The notes: generated by a model not told the origin, from the sequence alone. Shown: positions 32,780-42,089, counted from the first letter of the stretch. The stretch is 64,000 nt of DNA from Paenibacillus sp. MAHUQ-63 (GCF_028765165.1 NZ_JARADB010000002.1:992001-1056000); one strand, 5' to 3'. A program made the numbers and translations.

Positions 32780-34474
32780 ATGAAATTTCAAGACTTTACC
32801 TATGAAAGACCGGATTTCAGCGTTTTTGAAGTGAAATTCAAAGAGCTGCTGGAGCGGTTTAAGGAAGCCGATTCTTTTGCCAGTCAGGATAACAGCATGG
32901 AAGCGATCGTGGGGCTGCGCAGCGGCTTGGAGTCGATGGAAGCCATTGCCCGCATTCGGCACAGCGTAGATACGACAGATGAGTTTTATAAGGCCGAGCA
33001 GGAGTTTTTTGACGAAATTGAGCCGTTATATCAGGGCTTGATCACGGATTTCTATAGAGCTCTAATCGGTTCTGCCTTCCGGGAGGACCTGGAAACGAAA
33101 TGGGGCAAGCAGTTGTTCCGAATTGCCTCGCTCTCGCTCAAAACGTTCTCACCGGATATCGTCGACGATTTGGTGCAGGAGAATAAGCTGGCGAGCGAAT
33201 ACTCGAAGCTTCTGGCTTCGGCTAAGCTCGTGTATGCAGGGGAGGAGCGAAACTTATCGCAGCTTGTGCCTTTTCAATTGTCCACAGACCGAAATGTCCG
33301 CAAGGAATCGAATGATGTAAAATATAGCTTTTTTATCGAACATGAAGCAAAGCTGGACGAACTGTATGATCAGCTTGTGCATATTCGCACGGCCATCGCG
33401 AAGAAATTGGGCTATAACAACTTCGTGGAACTGGCTTACGCCCGGATGAACCGTTCCGATTATACGGCCAAGGATGTGGAGGCATTCCGCAACCAGGTGC
33501 TGGAGCACATTGTGCCTGCAGCCTCGAAACTGAAGGAACGTCAGAAAGCGCGGATCGGCGTAGAGGCGCTGCATTATTACGATGACAAGTTCGGCTTCCC
33601 GTCAGGGAATGCAACGCCGCAAGGCGATGCCGACTGGATCGTGGAGCAGGCAGCCAAGATGTATGCGGAGCTTTCGCCGGAAACGGATGAATTTTTCACA
33701 TTCATGCAGGACAATGGATTGATGGATCTCGTGGCGAAGAAAGGGAAGCGCGTAGGCGGTTATTGCTCTTACATCAGTACATATCAAGCGCCATTCATCT
33801 TCTCTAACTTTAACGGTACTTCCGGCGACATCGATGTGTTGACGCATGAAGTCGGCCATGCATTCCAGGGTTACAGCTCCCGGGAATTCAAGGTGCCGGA
33901 GTATGTGTTTCCAACTCTGGAAGCTTGCGAAATTCACTCCATGAGTATGGAATTTCTGGCGTGGCCATGGATGTCCCTGTTCTTCAAGGAAGAAACGGAT
34001 AAATATAAGTTCAAGCATTTGAGCGAGTCGCTCTTGTTCATTCCTTACGGCGTCGCGGTGGACGAATTCCAGCACCGGGTCTACGAGCAGCCGGAGCTGA
34101 CGCCGGCTGAGCGCAAGCTTGTGTGGCGCGAGATTGAGCGCAAATATTTGCCGCACCGCGTGTATGAGGATAACGACTATTTGGAAAGAGGTGGCTTCTG
34201 GCAGCAGCAGCCGCATATTTACAAAAGCCCGTTCTATTACATCGACTACACGCTCGCGCAAGTATGTGCGTTTCAGTTCTGGAAGCGGGCTAATGAAGAT
34301 TCGGAACTGGCTTGGCAGGATTACTTGCGGCTTTGCCGGCAAGGCGGAAGTCTGAGCTTCACCGAGCTCGTTCAGGTAGCGGACCTGATCTCGCCATTCG
34401 AAGATGGCTGCGTAGCTTCGGTCATCGGCGAGATCGAGGGTTGGCTGGATCAGATCGACGATAAGAAGCTCTAA
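32780..34474 (+). CDS. M3-family oligoendopeptidase F
   Basis: 564 residues. The zinc-binding HEVGHAFQGY near 354-363, with the third ligand Glu in LEACEIHSMSMEF near 383, and the C-terminal FYYIDYTLAQVCAFQFWKR near 485 identify the PepF/oligoendopeptidase branch of M3. Cleaves short peptides in the cytoplasm. AAAGGAGAGAAG precedes the ATG. Its last four bases overlap the 3' end of the convergent phospholipase-like gene. Confidence 0.93.
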   Translation: MKFQDFTYERPDFSVFEVKFKELLERFKEADSFASQDNSMEAIVGLRSGLESMEAIARIRHSVDTTDEFYKAEQEFFDEIEPLYQGLITDFYRALIGSAFREDLETKWGKQLFRIASLSLKTFSPDIVDDLVQENKLASEYSKLLASAKLVYAGEERNLSQLVPFQLSTDRNVRKESNDVKYSFFIEHEAKLDELYDQLVHIRTAIAKKLGYNNFVELAYARMNRSDYTAKDVEAFRNQVLEHIVPAASKLKERQKARIGVEALHYYDDKFGFPSGNATPQGDADWIVEQAAKMYAELSPETDEFFTFMQDNGLMDLVAKKGKRVGGYCSYISTYQAPFIFSNFNGTSGDIDVLTHEVGHAFQGYSSREFKVPEYVFPTLEACEIHSMSMEFLAWPWMSLFFKEETDKYKFKHLSESLLFIPYGVAVDEFQHRVYEQPELTPAERKLVWREIERKYLPHRVYEDNDYLERGGFWQQQPHIYKSPFYYIDYTLAQVCAFQFWKRANEDSELAWQDYLRLCRQGGSLSFTELVQVADLISPFEDGCVASVIGEIEGWLDQIDDKKL

Positions 34475-35403
34475 ATCATCGGCTGAACATGTGTGATTCG
34501 CAGGCCGCTGTCGCAATCTTTGCCTGTTTCGTAGGAGCGGTTGCCTAGCGTATCGTGCAGCGCGACGGCATCGGCCTCGGAACCCCGCTGCAGCACTTGA
34601 ATCGCCGCTTGAACGACGGATTCGCCGTCCTTCATGGCGATATCCCATAAATCCCATACGCTGTACGTGTAGGTTTCATCCAGGGATGTCGGACAATTCC
34701 ATACGGTGTTGGCTTCGTTCAAATAATCGAGCGGAGCCACGCGTCTGGCATAGACGAGAGGGGCTATTTTACCGAAGGTTAATACACGCTTCATACCCTT
34801 GGGATCGTGGAACAGCCGCTGTGCTTGGATCATATCGCGGTACGCGTCGTTCCAATCTTGTTCCTTGATGCCCGCGGTTAGGTCAGGATAATACCGTGCA
34901 GCAGCTTGAATGAGTGCCGGCGCTACGCCGAGAGGCAGTTGCTCGCCGACATAAATTTCTTTCCAAACCGGGGTTTTCCACGTTTGGACGCCAAGCTTGC
35001 GCTCGGCGATGAGCGTGTCCATGATGATTTCGAACCGCTGATGGTGCCATTTCTTGAAGCCGGATTTATAGAACACATAAGGGTGCATATTGCGATCCAA
35101 TATATGATGGGTGAGAAATCCAAGCACATAAACGACAGCCGGATTATACACCCCCCTGCCATGTACTTGGCGAAGCAACTCCTCCAGGAACGGTCCGCAA
35201 TGCTGCGAATGCATCAGAGAGCCTAACTGGTTCAAGGTTTTATTTTTTTTCCACGGCAGGAAATTGTGATAGAACAAGAAGTCGGGTCCTTGACAGCCAA
35301 GCGAGAAAGCATTGCGCAGCTGCTTATCGTTGAGCATATGAGCGTGGCCCAGCTGCTTCATTAATTCTTGCCCGAAGATGAGATGAGTCCAGATGTTTGG
35401 CAA
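34471..35403 (-). CDS. zinc-dependent phospholipase C-like protein
   Basis: 310 residues from a TTG at 35403 with GGAGGA 7 nt upstream; further upstream codons lack an RBS. His/Asp pattern of the Zn_dep_PLPC domain: PNIWTHLIFGQELM at the start, FSLGCQGPDFLFYHNFLPW near 35-53 and GFLTHHILDRNMHPYVFY near 93-110. No signal peptide, so cytoplasmic, unlike secreted PLC. It overlaps pepF by 4 bp tail to tail. Substrate is inferred from family only. Confidence 0.85.
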   Translation of the reverse strand: MPNIWTHLIFGQELMKQLGHAHMLNDKQLRNAFSLGCQGPDFLFYHNFLPWKKNKTLNQLGSLMHSQHCGPFLEELLRQVHGRGVYNPAVVYVLGFLTHHILDRNMHPYVFYKSGFKKWHHQRFEIIMDTLIAERKLGVQTWKTPVWKEIYVGEQLPLGVAPALIQAAARYYPDLTAGIKEQDWNDAYRDMIQAQRLFHDPKGMKRVLTFGKIAPLVYARRVAPLDYLNEANTVWNCPTSLDETYTYSVWDLWDIAMKDGESVVQAAIQVLQRGSEADAVALHDTLGNRSYETGKDCDSGLRITHVQPMI

Positions 35404-35594
35404 CGAAGTCTCCTCCTTCAATAGAAATTCGTGAGCATAGTTACATTTTATCATACCCAGACAGCGCCAAGGGCACATTTCGCGAACAATTTAAGACCCA
35501 ACAGTTCCTATAGCAGGAATAATCTGCAAGTCGTCGAATTCAAAATTAACGGTGATGGAGCCTTCTAACGCTTATACATGATAGGAGATAAACG

Positions 35595-37835
35595 ATGAAT
35601 AGGGTCAATAATCCGGTGGATGCTAACCGTGCAGATCCTGACAATATTCAGGGGCTGCTTGCAAGTACCGAGCCGTCGTTTGCCGCTGTCTTCGAATTCA
35701 CAACGATTGGCATGGCTATTATTTCGCTCAACGGTCTGTGGTTAAAAGTCAACGAACGATTAAGCGGCTTGATTGGGTTCCCGGCAGATGAACTCGCGGG
35801 TCGGGAGATGCATTCGATTTTCTTGCAGGATGGGGCGGAGAAGCTCCAAGCCCGGTTCGGCCGGCTTGTCGCCGGTGAGGGGAGTTCCTGCCAGCTAGAA
35901 CTAGACTTGACGCGTAAAGACGGGCAGCTTGCCCGAGCTGAACTAGTCATCGCGCTCATTCGAGATACGCATAATGAACCTTTATACTTTTTAGCACAAA
36001 TGAGTCTGCTCGCTCAGCAATCGGATATGCAGCGGAAGCTCGCGGAGAGCGAACAGCGGTATAAGTCGCTGATCGAGCACAATCCGGCAGGGATTCTCAC
36101 CTGCGATTTGGTCGGAACGATCAAGAGCTTGAACCCGGCTATGGAGCGAATATTGGGCTATAAGGAAGAGGAAATGACCGGCAAGTCGATCAACGAGTTC
36201 TGGCGGCAAGAACATCATCCCGAAGACATCGTCGAAAGCATCGTGTCCCAGACGGATAACTATATGCTGCGAGTGAAGCATAAGAACGGTGATTTGATTG
36301 AGCTTGGTCTGAAAAATGTGCCGATCATCGTCGACGGAATGAACGAAGGCATCTATGTCATTGCAAGGGACATTACGCAGCATAATCGTGACCGGGAGTC
36401 ATTAAGAATCGCGCAGCAGGATCTTCACGATACGGTTCGCAGGCAGCAGGGCATGACCATGAAGTTCAGATATATGCAGGGGAAATTCATTCATACCTTA
36501 TGCGACGGAGAGCTGCTGTATCGGCTTGGATATAAGCCGGCGAACATTCTTGGCAATGATCTCTACGAAATATGGCCGTACCCGATTGCCGCCAACATGG
36601 AGCCTTACTACCGCAGAGCATGGAGCGGCGAAGAGAACGTCATGTACGAGTCGACTTTCCGCGGAATTACGTACCTGACATCGCTGCGGCCGATTGTTGA
36701 GAATGAACGCGTCGTTGAAGTGATCGGCTCTTGTGTGGACATTACGGAGCGCAAACAGATGGAGACGGAGCTGAGAGGGACGAAGGAACTGCTGGAATCG
36801 TTCATCTCCAATACGACCGACGCGATTTGTGTGCTGGATCTGCGATTCCGGGTCGTGTCCGTTAACGTTGCTTACGAGCATATTTTCGGATGGCGGCAGG
36901 ATGAGCTGCGGGGGAGACGATTGCCGATCTACCCGGACGATCTGGAGGAACAGCGCAAAGAGATGTATGAAATGCTGAAGGCCGGCAAGCAAATTTCCGG
37001 GCTGGAGACGGTTCGGATGCGGAAAGACGGCCAAATTGTGCACGTCAGCGTGACGAAGACGCCGATTAATAATGAGAAAGGCGAGATTATCGGGTTCGCC
37101 GGCATTACGAGAGATATCACGGAGCGGAAGCGCACGGAGGAATTGCTGCGCAAATCGGATAAGCTATCCGTGGCGGGGCAGCTCGCTGCGGGTCTTGCCC
37201 ATGAGATCAGGAATCCGCTGACTTCGCTCCGCGGCTTCCTTCAGCTCTTGCAAAGCGATGTGAAAGGGAAGCAGCATTATTTTGACATTATGCTTTCGGA
37301 ATTGGATCGCATTAATTTCATCGTGAGCGAATTTCTGGTAATTGCCAAGCCTGAGGCTATTCACTATAAGAAGAATGATTTGAGAGACATTCTGCAGACC
37401 GTGACGGCCCTGCTGGAAACGCAAGCCGTACTGTGCGATGTGGGGCTGGAGCTGCAATTCGAGTCCGACATTCCGGAGTTGTTCTGTTCGGAGATGCATC
37501 TGAAGCAGTTGTTCATTAATCTGGTCAAAAATGCGATGGAAGCAATCCCGAAGGAAGGGCGCATCCGAATCACCGTTTCGATGCAGGGAAGCGATCGGAT
37601 TCGAATAAGGACGGAAGATAACGGCTGCGGGATTCCGGAGGACAGGCTGAAACAGCTTGGCGAGCCCTTCTATACGACGAAGGAGAAAGGGACAGGACTC
37701 GGCCTGATGATGTGCTTCAAAATCGTGGAGGCTCATCAAGGGACGATGACGATCCAAAGCCGCTTAGGCGAAGGCACCGTGATCGACGTGTTACTGCCGG
37801 TGCTCCAATCGGGGCAAGGAATGATCGGCGTTTAG
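35595..37835 (+). CDS. orphan multi-PAS sensor histidine kinase (sporulation-kinase type)
   Basis: 746 residues, no membrane segment. Four PAS-type domains are suggested: about 28-140 (EFTTIGMAIISLNGLW), 152-268 (LIEHNPAGILTCDL), 275-395 and 400-515 (FISNTTDAICVLDL). HisKA follows with the phospho-acceptor in AGLAHEIRNPLTSLRGF near 530-546, then HATPase_c with N box NLVKNAMEAIP near 645, DNGCGIPEDRL near 675 and GTGLGLMM near 697. The PAS/HisKA type matches KinA/KinE phosphorelay kinases of spore formers. No response regulator is adjacent. AGGAGA precedes the ATG. Confidence 0.9.
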   Translation: MNRVNNPVDANRADPDNIQGLLASTEPSFAAVFEFTTIGMAIISLNGLWLKVNERLSGLIGFPADELAGREMHSIFLQDGAEKLQARFGRLVAGEGSSCQLELDLTRKDGQLARAELVIALIRDTHNEPLYFLAQMSLLAQQSDMQRKLAESEQRYKSLIEHNPAGILTCDLVGTIKSLNPAMERILGYKEEEMTGKSINEFWRQEHHPEDIVESIVSQTDNYMLRVKHKNGDLIELGLKNVPIIVDGMNEGIYVIARDITQHNRDRESLRIAQQDLHDTVRRQQGMTMKFRYMQGKFIHTLCDGELLYRLGYKPANILGNDLYEIWPYPIAANMEPYYRRAWSGEENVMYESTFRGITYLTSLRPIVENERVVEVIGSCVDITERKQMETELRGTKELLESFISNTTDAICVLDLRFRVVSVNVAYEHIFGWRQDELRGRRLPIYPDDLEEQRKEMYEMLKAGKQISGLETVRMRKDGQIVHVSVTKTPINNEKGEIIGFAGITRDITERKRTEELLRKSDKLSVAGQLAAGLAHEIRNPLTSLRGFLQLLQSDVKGKQHYFDIMLSELDRINFIVSEFLVIAKPEAIHYKKNDLRDILQTVTALLETQAVLCDVGLELQFESDIPELFCSEMHLKQLFINLVKNAMEAIPKEGRIRITVSMQGSDRIRIRTEDNGCGIPEDRLKQLGEPFYTTKEKGTGLGLMMCFKIVEAHQGTMTIQSRLGEGTVIDVLLPVLQSGQGMIGV

Positions 37836-37848
37836 CCAGTTATAATGA

Positions 37849-37882
37849 AAAAACCGCCTTTCCCTGAGGGGAGGCGGTTTAT
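37849..37882. terminator. bidirectional terminator after the PAS kinase gene
   Basis: AAACCGCC TTTCCCTGAGGGGA GGCGGTTT with flanking A and T runs; serves the kinase and the convergent small gene. Confidence 0.82.
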
Positions 37883-37887
37883 TTGTG

Positions 37888-38118
37888 TTAGAAGCTGATG
37901 CTGAACTCGTAGGATTCTCTGGAATACCACTGGGAAATAGAGGTGTCATGTTCACAGTGAATACGTACTTCATCAGGCGTATATTTGACAATAATCCCGG
38001 AAGTCACCTGATAATATACGCCTATATGATCTAATGACCACACATAAACGGGTGTCTTGGTCAGGGCTGCAATAAAAAGCTCTGTATCTGTATCAAGTAG
38101 TTTGGTTCCGTAAATCAT
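37888..38118 (-). CDS. hypothetical protein, 76 residues
   Basis: Not recognised. ATG at 38118 has AGAGGTG 6 nt upstream and a promoter with TTGTTT-18-TATAGT further upstream. The protein alternates hydrophobic and aromatic residues (FIAALTKTPVYVWSLDHIGVYYQV) as in a small beta-barrel, and is soluble. It lies between a shared terminator and its own promoter, so it is a real monocistronic unit of unknown role. Confidence 0.6.
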   Translation of the reverse strand: MIYGTKLLDTDTELFIAALTKTPVYVWSLDHIGVYYQVTSGIIVKYTPDEVRIHCEHDTSISQWYSRESYEFSISF

Positions 38119-38157
38119 CTTCACACCTCTGTCTAATTAGTTTGTAAAGTTGCGCTT

Positions 38158-38187
38158 ACTATAGTGACAGTATGAACAAATAAACAA
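38158..38187 (-). promoter_or_regulatory. promoter of the 76-residue gene
   Basis: Read on the minus strand: TTGTTT, an 18-bp spacer, TATAGT, 40 bp before the start codon. Confidence 0.5.
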
Positions 38188-38365
38188 TCACGGAAACCTC
38201 CAAAACATTTTTTCTAGCGTTTTCATTTTCCTCGAAGTACAATCAAAGTTGTATTTTTGTAAACAGGGACAGGAGAATCAGCGTTCATTTGAGCGAAAAC
38301 GAAGGTGAACTTACCACGAGAACTAACGAATCCTCACAAGGATCATAAAGGTAAAAAAATAGGGT

Positions 38366-38393
38366 TTGCAGGACTATAAATTCCTTGTATAAT
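38366..38393 (+). promoter_or_regulatory. promoter of the deoxynucleoside kinase gene
   Basis: TTGCAG, a 16-bp spacer and TATAAT at 38388-38393, 63 bp before the start. The rest of the 338-bp gap between the two divergent genes shows no gene. Confidence 0.65.
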
Positions 38394-38456
38394 AGGAAAG
38401 CTTTGCAAGAATTGACTGTGGGTAAATTATGATCGGGCAGAAGGGGAAAGGGGTCA

Positions 38457-39113
38457 ATGGCTGTGATTGTGGTTGGGGGAATGATCGGTCTCGGTAAAAC
38501 ATCTGTATCCACATTGCTTGGAAAAGAACTCAATTCAAGCGTTTTCTATGAGAGTGTAGATGATAATCCGATTTTACCGCTGTTTTACACGTCATCTCCG
38601 GAAGAGATTGAGAAGAAACGGTATCCGTTTCTGCTTCAATTGCACTTCCTGAATACAAGATTCAAGGCAATTAAGCAAGCGTTGGTACATAATCGTAATG
38701 TGCTGGACAGAAGCATTTATGAGGATTGGTATTTTGCCAAAGTAAACCGGGAATTAGGGCGAATCTCGCAATTGGAATTCGACGTCTATGAAGGGCTCGC
38801 GGATAACATGATGGCCGAGCTTGCGGAGCTGCCCAAAAAAGCGCCGGACCTGATGGTGTATTTGAAAGCGTCGTTCGAGACGGTTATGTACCGCATCGGA
38901 CTTCGGGGACGCAGCTTCGAGCAGGACCAGTCCTTGGTAGACTACTACAAGCAGCTGTGGTCCGGGTATGACGACTGGGTGATGAATCATTACCGGGCTT
39001 CGGAAGTATTGATCGTGGATATGGACCGCGTGGATGTCGTGAACCGGCCGGAAGACGCAAGAGTGCTGGTCGACCAAGTGCGTGCCAAGCTAGCGGAATT
39101 AGCAATCGTTTAA
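38457..39113 (+). CDS. deoxynucleoside kinase (dGK/dAK type)
   Basis: 218 residues. P-loop GGMIGLGKTS at 7-16, FYESVDDNPILPLFY near 30, the catalytic DRS motif NVLDRSIYEDWYF near 80-92 and the LID arginines in LRGRSFEQD near 147-155. Phosphorylates deoxynucleosides for nucleotide salvage; homologous to Dgk/Dck of Bacillus, which usually form a pair, but only one copy is seen here. ATG has GAAAGGGG upstream. Monocistronic, with strong promoter and terminator. Confidence 0.92.
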   Translation: MAVIVVGGMIGLGKTSVSTLLGKELNSSVFYESVDDNPILPLFYTSSPEEIEKKRYPFLLQLHFLNTRFKAIKQALVHNRNVLDRSIYEDWYFAKVNRELGRISQLEFDVYEGLADNMMAELAELPKKAPDLMVYLKASFETVMYRIGLRGRSFEQDQSLVDYYKQLWSGYDDWVMNHYRASEVLIVDMDRVDVVNRPEDARVLVDQVRAKLAELAIV

Positions 39114-39118
39114 TTGAG

Positions 39119-39149
39119 AAGACCCCCTCTATTCAGAGGGGGTCTTTCG
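39119..39149 (+). terminator. terminator after the deoxynucleoside kinase gene
   Basis: AAGACCCCCTCT ATTC AGAGGGGGTCTT, a 12-bp perfect stem followed by TCG; very stable. Confidence 0.85.
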
Positions 39150-39172
39150 AATTATATAGGAGGTTAACGAAG

Positions 39173-39478
39173 TTGAAATTGTTAGCATATTTGCGTGAAT
39201 TATTTCATATACATATCGAATATTGGCGAAACTACCATTTAATCTGTCGAATCATGAGGAAACACCCATTACGAAGCTATGAAGGGAAAGGTGATCAATA
39301 TGTTATTTATCGTTTGTTATCAAGGGAAGCCGATGTGCCCGCCGCTGCCGAAGCTGGCCGCCACCGAGAAAATGCAGAAATTGAGCCTTCTTTTTGCCAA
39401 TCTGGAGCTTGTGGAAGTGCAGCAGGAGAAAGTCGCCAACTAATAGCAACGAAGGATTCTTCTTTCGGCCCCCTTTAG
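39173..39478 (+). CDS. uncertain small ORF, 101 residues, TTG start
   Basis: Begins with a TTG 7 nt after a perfect AGGAGG and ends at the start of a terminator. The first 42 codons (MKLLAYLRELFHIHIEYW ...) read like protein, but the second half has poor codon bias because it overlaps a better frame (39300-39443). Either two overlapping small genes, a truncated gene, or a chance frame. No function. Confidence 0.25.
   Translation: MKLLAYLRELFHIHIEYWRNYHLICRIMRKHPLRSYEGKGDQYVIYRLLSREADVPAAAEAGRHRENAEIEPSFCQSGACGSAAGESRQLIATKDSSFGPL
39300..39443 (+). CDS. small protein, 47 residues
   Basis: ATG at 39300 with GGGAAAGGTG upstream. Codon use is strongly genome-like (CTG, GCC, GAG, CAG, AAG), better than the overlapping longer frame. 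The sequence begins MLFIVCYQGKPMCPPLPK (Cys-rich start) and continues as a helix to residue 47. Terminator 39478-39508 lies just downstream. No family recognised. Confidence 0.45.
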   Translation: MLFIVCYQGKPMCPPLPKLAATEKMQKLSLLFANLELVEVQQEKVAN

Positions 39479-39508
39479 CTCCTTGTTCTGCGGAATAAGG
39501 AGTTTTTG
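39478..39508 (+). terminator. terminator before the monooxygenase gene
   Basis: CTCCTTGTTC TGCG GAATAAGGAG, 10-bp stem with one G-U pair, then TTTTTG. It shows that the stretch 39150-39478 is transcribed as a unit of its own. Confidence 0.7.
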
Positions 39509-39560
39509 ACATTCCCGGATTATGGTAAAGTAGATGGAAAAGGTGGATGAGGAGGCCGTC

Positions 39561-40766
39561 ATGGCGCTTGTTACAGCAGGAAGGAAGAAAGCGCTCATCG
39601 TCGGAGCGGGCATTGGCGGACTGACGGCGGCGCTGTTTCTGCAGGGAAATGGCTGGGAAACGGTTATTTTCGAGAAAAAAAGCTCGCTGGACAGCCAAGG
39701 AGCGGGAATTGTGCTAGCGGCCAACGCGATCCACGTGCTGCAGGAACTCGGTTTGGCCGAGCAGGTGAAGCAGGCCGGCGCTTGCGTGGGTCAAGCCGAC
39801 ATCCGGACATGGGACGGCCGGCCGATCACGGCGGTTCCGGTGAAGCGGCAAGCGGAGCTGTACGGAACCTACAGCTATTTGATTCATCGGGCCAAGCTTC
39901 AAGCGATACTAGCCGGCCGCCTGCAAGCGGGAACGGCATTGCATCTCCGAAGCACGATGGTTGCCGTTGACCAGGATGAGCATCGGATCACAGCTCGATT
40001 CGAGGACGGCACGGCAGAGACCGGTGACGTCCTCATCGGTGCGGACGGCATCCATTCGGCCGTTGTGCGCGAATTGTTCCCTATACGTCCGCTCCGTTAT
40101 TCGGGTTATACCGCTTTTCGCGGCGTCACGCCGTTCACGGATGCGGAGTACTCGCTGGAGGCTGGCGGCGGGTTCGAATCCTGGGGTAGCGGCAAGCGGT
40201 TCGGGTTTTCCCAGCTCGGAGAGGGGCTTGTGTTCTGGTTCGCCGCGATCAATGCGCCGGAAGGGATGGCGGTGCCGGATCGGAAGGACTATGTGCTTCA
40301 GCAGTTCGGCGGCTGGCAGAAGCCCATAGAAGCGGTTGTGCGGGCGACCGATTCAGCCTCGATTCTTAGGCATGATATTTATGACCGTGAGCCGCTGGAT
40401 CATTGGAGCCGGGGCCGGGCTGTGCTGCTGGGAGATGCCGCACATGCGATGCTGCCTAACTTGGGACAGGGAGGAGCCCAAGCGATGGAGGATGCTTTCG
40501 TTCTGGCGGCATGTCTTCAGGAAGCCGAGGAACTCTCAGCGACAGGCATTGCTGCGGCATACCGTGCGTACGAAGGGATCCGGCTGCCTCGCGCCAACCG
40601 GGTGCTGCGGCAGTCCCGGCGCATGGCCCGGATGGTCCAGATGCAGCATCCATTCGCGATGAGCATCCGCAATCGAGTGCTGCGATTCGTTCCCGACGCG
40701 GTGACGGTGAAGCAGCTGCATTGGCTGCTCGGATATCGCGTATCCACAATAGAAAGGCAGGTTTGA
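39561..40766 (+). CDS. FAD-dependent aromatic-ring monooxygenase
   Basis: 401 residues from the ATG at 39561, 5 nt after GAGGAGG. Group A flavoprotein monooxygenase motifs: Rossmann GAGIGGLTAAL near 13-24, a DG-type motif VLIGADGIHSAVV near 152-164 and the GD motif LLGDAAHAMLPNLGQGGAQAMED near 288-310. Typical of salicylate- or urate-hydroxylase-like enzymes, which use NAD(P)H and O2. Substrate not readable. TTGACA at 39506 could be its -35, but the -10 is poor. The cutC gene starts 5 bp after its stop, so the two form an operon. Confidence 0.88.
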   Translation: MALVTAGRKKALIVGAGIGGLTAALFLQGNGWETVIFEKKSSLDSQGAGIVLAANAIHVLQELGLAEQVKQAGACVGQADIRTWDGRPITAVPVKRQAELYGTYSYLIHRAKLQAILAGRLQAGTALHLRSTMVAVDQDEHRITARFEDGTAETGDVLIGADGIHSAVVRELFPIRPLRYSGYTAFRGVTPFTDAEYSLEAGGGFESWGSGKRFGFSQLGEGLVFWFAAINAPEGMAVPDRKDYVLQQFGGWQKPIEAVVRATDSASILRHDIYDREPLDHWSRGRAVLLGDAAHAMLPNLGQGGAQAMEDAFVLAACLQEAEELSATGIAAAYRAYEGIRLPRANRVLRQSRRMARMVQMQHPFAMSIRNRVLRFVPDAVTVKQLHWLLGYRVSTIERQV

Positions 40767-40771
40767 TACGC

Positions 40772-41464
40772 ATGGTACGCTTAGAAGTGATTGCCACCTC
40801 CTTGGAGGACGCTTTACTGGCGGAAGAAGGCGGAGCGGACAGGATTGAGCTTGTTCGCGATCTGCATGAGGGCGGCTTAACGCCTGATATGGACTTGGCG
40901 GCGCAGATAGCACGGGCGGTGTCGATCCCTGTGCATGTGATGATTCGGCCGCACAGCAAGTCGTTTCAAATGGATGAAGCGGATATTCGAACGATGTTGA
41001 ACGACAGCAAGCGGGCTTATCAAGCAGGCGTTTCGGCGCTGGTCTGGGGCGTACTGACGGAGAGGGGAACGATCCATCGTGATGCGCTCGAAACGCTGTT
41101 GGCCGCTGCGCCGCTTCCGGTTACGTTTCACCGGGCATTTGACGAGATCGAGCAGCAAGAGGAAGCATTGGGCGTTCTGCTTGCTTATGAGCAGATTCGT
41201 TCCGTCCTGACCTCCGGCGGAGCGGCAAGTGCGCTTCATGCCGCAGACCGGTTGAAGGCGCTGGTCGCCTTGACGGCAGGACATTCCTTGCAAGTCATGG
41301 CCGGAGCCGGACTTACATTAGCCAGCTTGCAAGATTTTGTGCAAGCGGTGCCGGTGCCGGTCGTGCATTTGGGCACCGGCGTCAGAAGGAACGGGCGAAT
41401 GGATGAACCGGTGGATGCTTCCAAGGTGCGTGAGGCGAAGAGCATTCTGCAGTCACTCGCTTAA
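40772..41464 (+). CDS. cutC: CutC-family protein
   Basis: 230 residues, TIM-barrel CutC: EVIATSLEDALLAEEGGADRIEL at 4-26, the HVMIRPHSKSF strand near 55, VWGVLTERGTIH near 88, VTFHRAFDE near 113 and VLTSGGAASA near 142. Once linked to copper homeostasis in E. coli, though its true activity is unsettled. ATG at 40772; RBS GAAAGGCAGG lies within the end of the upstream gene. Confidence 0.9.
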   Translation: MVRLEVIATSLEDALLAEEGGADRIELVRDLHEGGLTPDMDLAAQIARAVSIPVHVMIRPHSKSFQMDEADIRTMLNDSKRAYQAGVSALVWGVLTERGTIHRDALETLLAAAPLPVTFHRAFDEIEQQEEALGVLLAYEQIRSVLTSGGAASALHAADRLKALVALTAGHSLQVMAGAGLTLASLQDFVQAVPVPVVHLGTGVRRNGRMDEPVDASKVREAKSILQSLA

Positions 41465-41580
41465 GCGCGCGGTGCGGAAATGAGCGGAAATTATTTTTTG
41501 AATTGTATGAAATTCAATAGAATTGCTGGAAAACTCCGAATATAATGGAATAGTAAACTTTGAGAAAAGAGGTGCTGTCC

Positions 41581-41889
41581 ATGTATGATTCTAGCGATAT
41601 TCAAAACAATAAGGGAATGGCCATCATTGCGTACATCTTGTTTTTCGTCCCGCTTATCGCCGCCAAAGATTCCAAATTTGCCATGTACCACGCCAACCAA
41701 GGGCTGACTCTGTTCCTGTGCTGCGTGATCCTGAACGTGGTTCTGGGCATCATTCCGGTGATCGGCTGGATTCTGCTGCCGCTCGTGAATCTGGCGTTGT
41801 TCGTGCTTGCGATACTCGGCATTGTCGCCGCGGCGCAAGGTCAAGTTAAACCGCTGCCAATTATTGGCGCATATACGCTTCTGAAGTAA
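41581..41889 (+). CDS. small membrane protein, DUF4870-like
   Basis: 102 residues from the ATG at 41581, with AGAGGTG upstream and TATAAT at 41541. Three membrane segments (GMAIIAYILFFVPLI; LTLFLCCVILNVVLGIIPVIG; LALFVLAILGIVAAA) and the conserved FAMYHANQGL between the first two, typical of DUF4870/YtxG-like membrane proteins. Function unknown. Confidence 0.75.
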   Translation: MYDSSDIQNNKGMAIIAYILFFVPLIAAKDSKFAMYHANQGLTLFLCCVILNVVLGIIPVIGWILLPLVNLALFVLAILGIVAAAQGQVKPLPIIGAYTLLK

Positions 41890-41908
41890 GCTCGAACGTA
41901 CATAATCG

Positions 41909-41946
41909 AAAGCAGGCTGCCCATTCCAGGCAACCTGCTTTTTTTT
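41909..41946 (+). terminator. terminator after the small membrane protein gene
   Basis: AAGCAGG-CTGCC CATTCCA GGCAA-CCTGCTT, then eight T. Confidence 0.85.
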
Positions 41947-42089
41947 GACATATAAGAATTTATATGTTTTGGGTTTGGGGTGAGCGAAGCTTCCCCCTTA
42001 TTTTTGGTATGGTGAAGGTATGGACTCGAACTTACTGAAGCTGAAGCAAATATTTTGGATGAGCATCGACACCGGTGGTCAGCCGCAGG

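Noticed and set aside
35529-35540. Spo0A box (CGTCGAA) ahead of the PAS kinase
   Set aside because: One mismatch to TGTCGAA in a short motif and no clear promoter around it; chance match likely.
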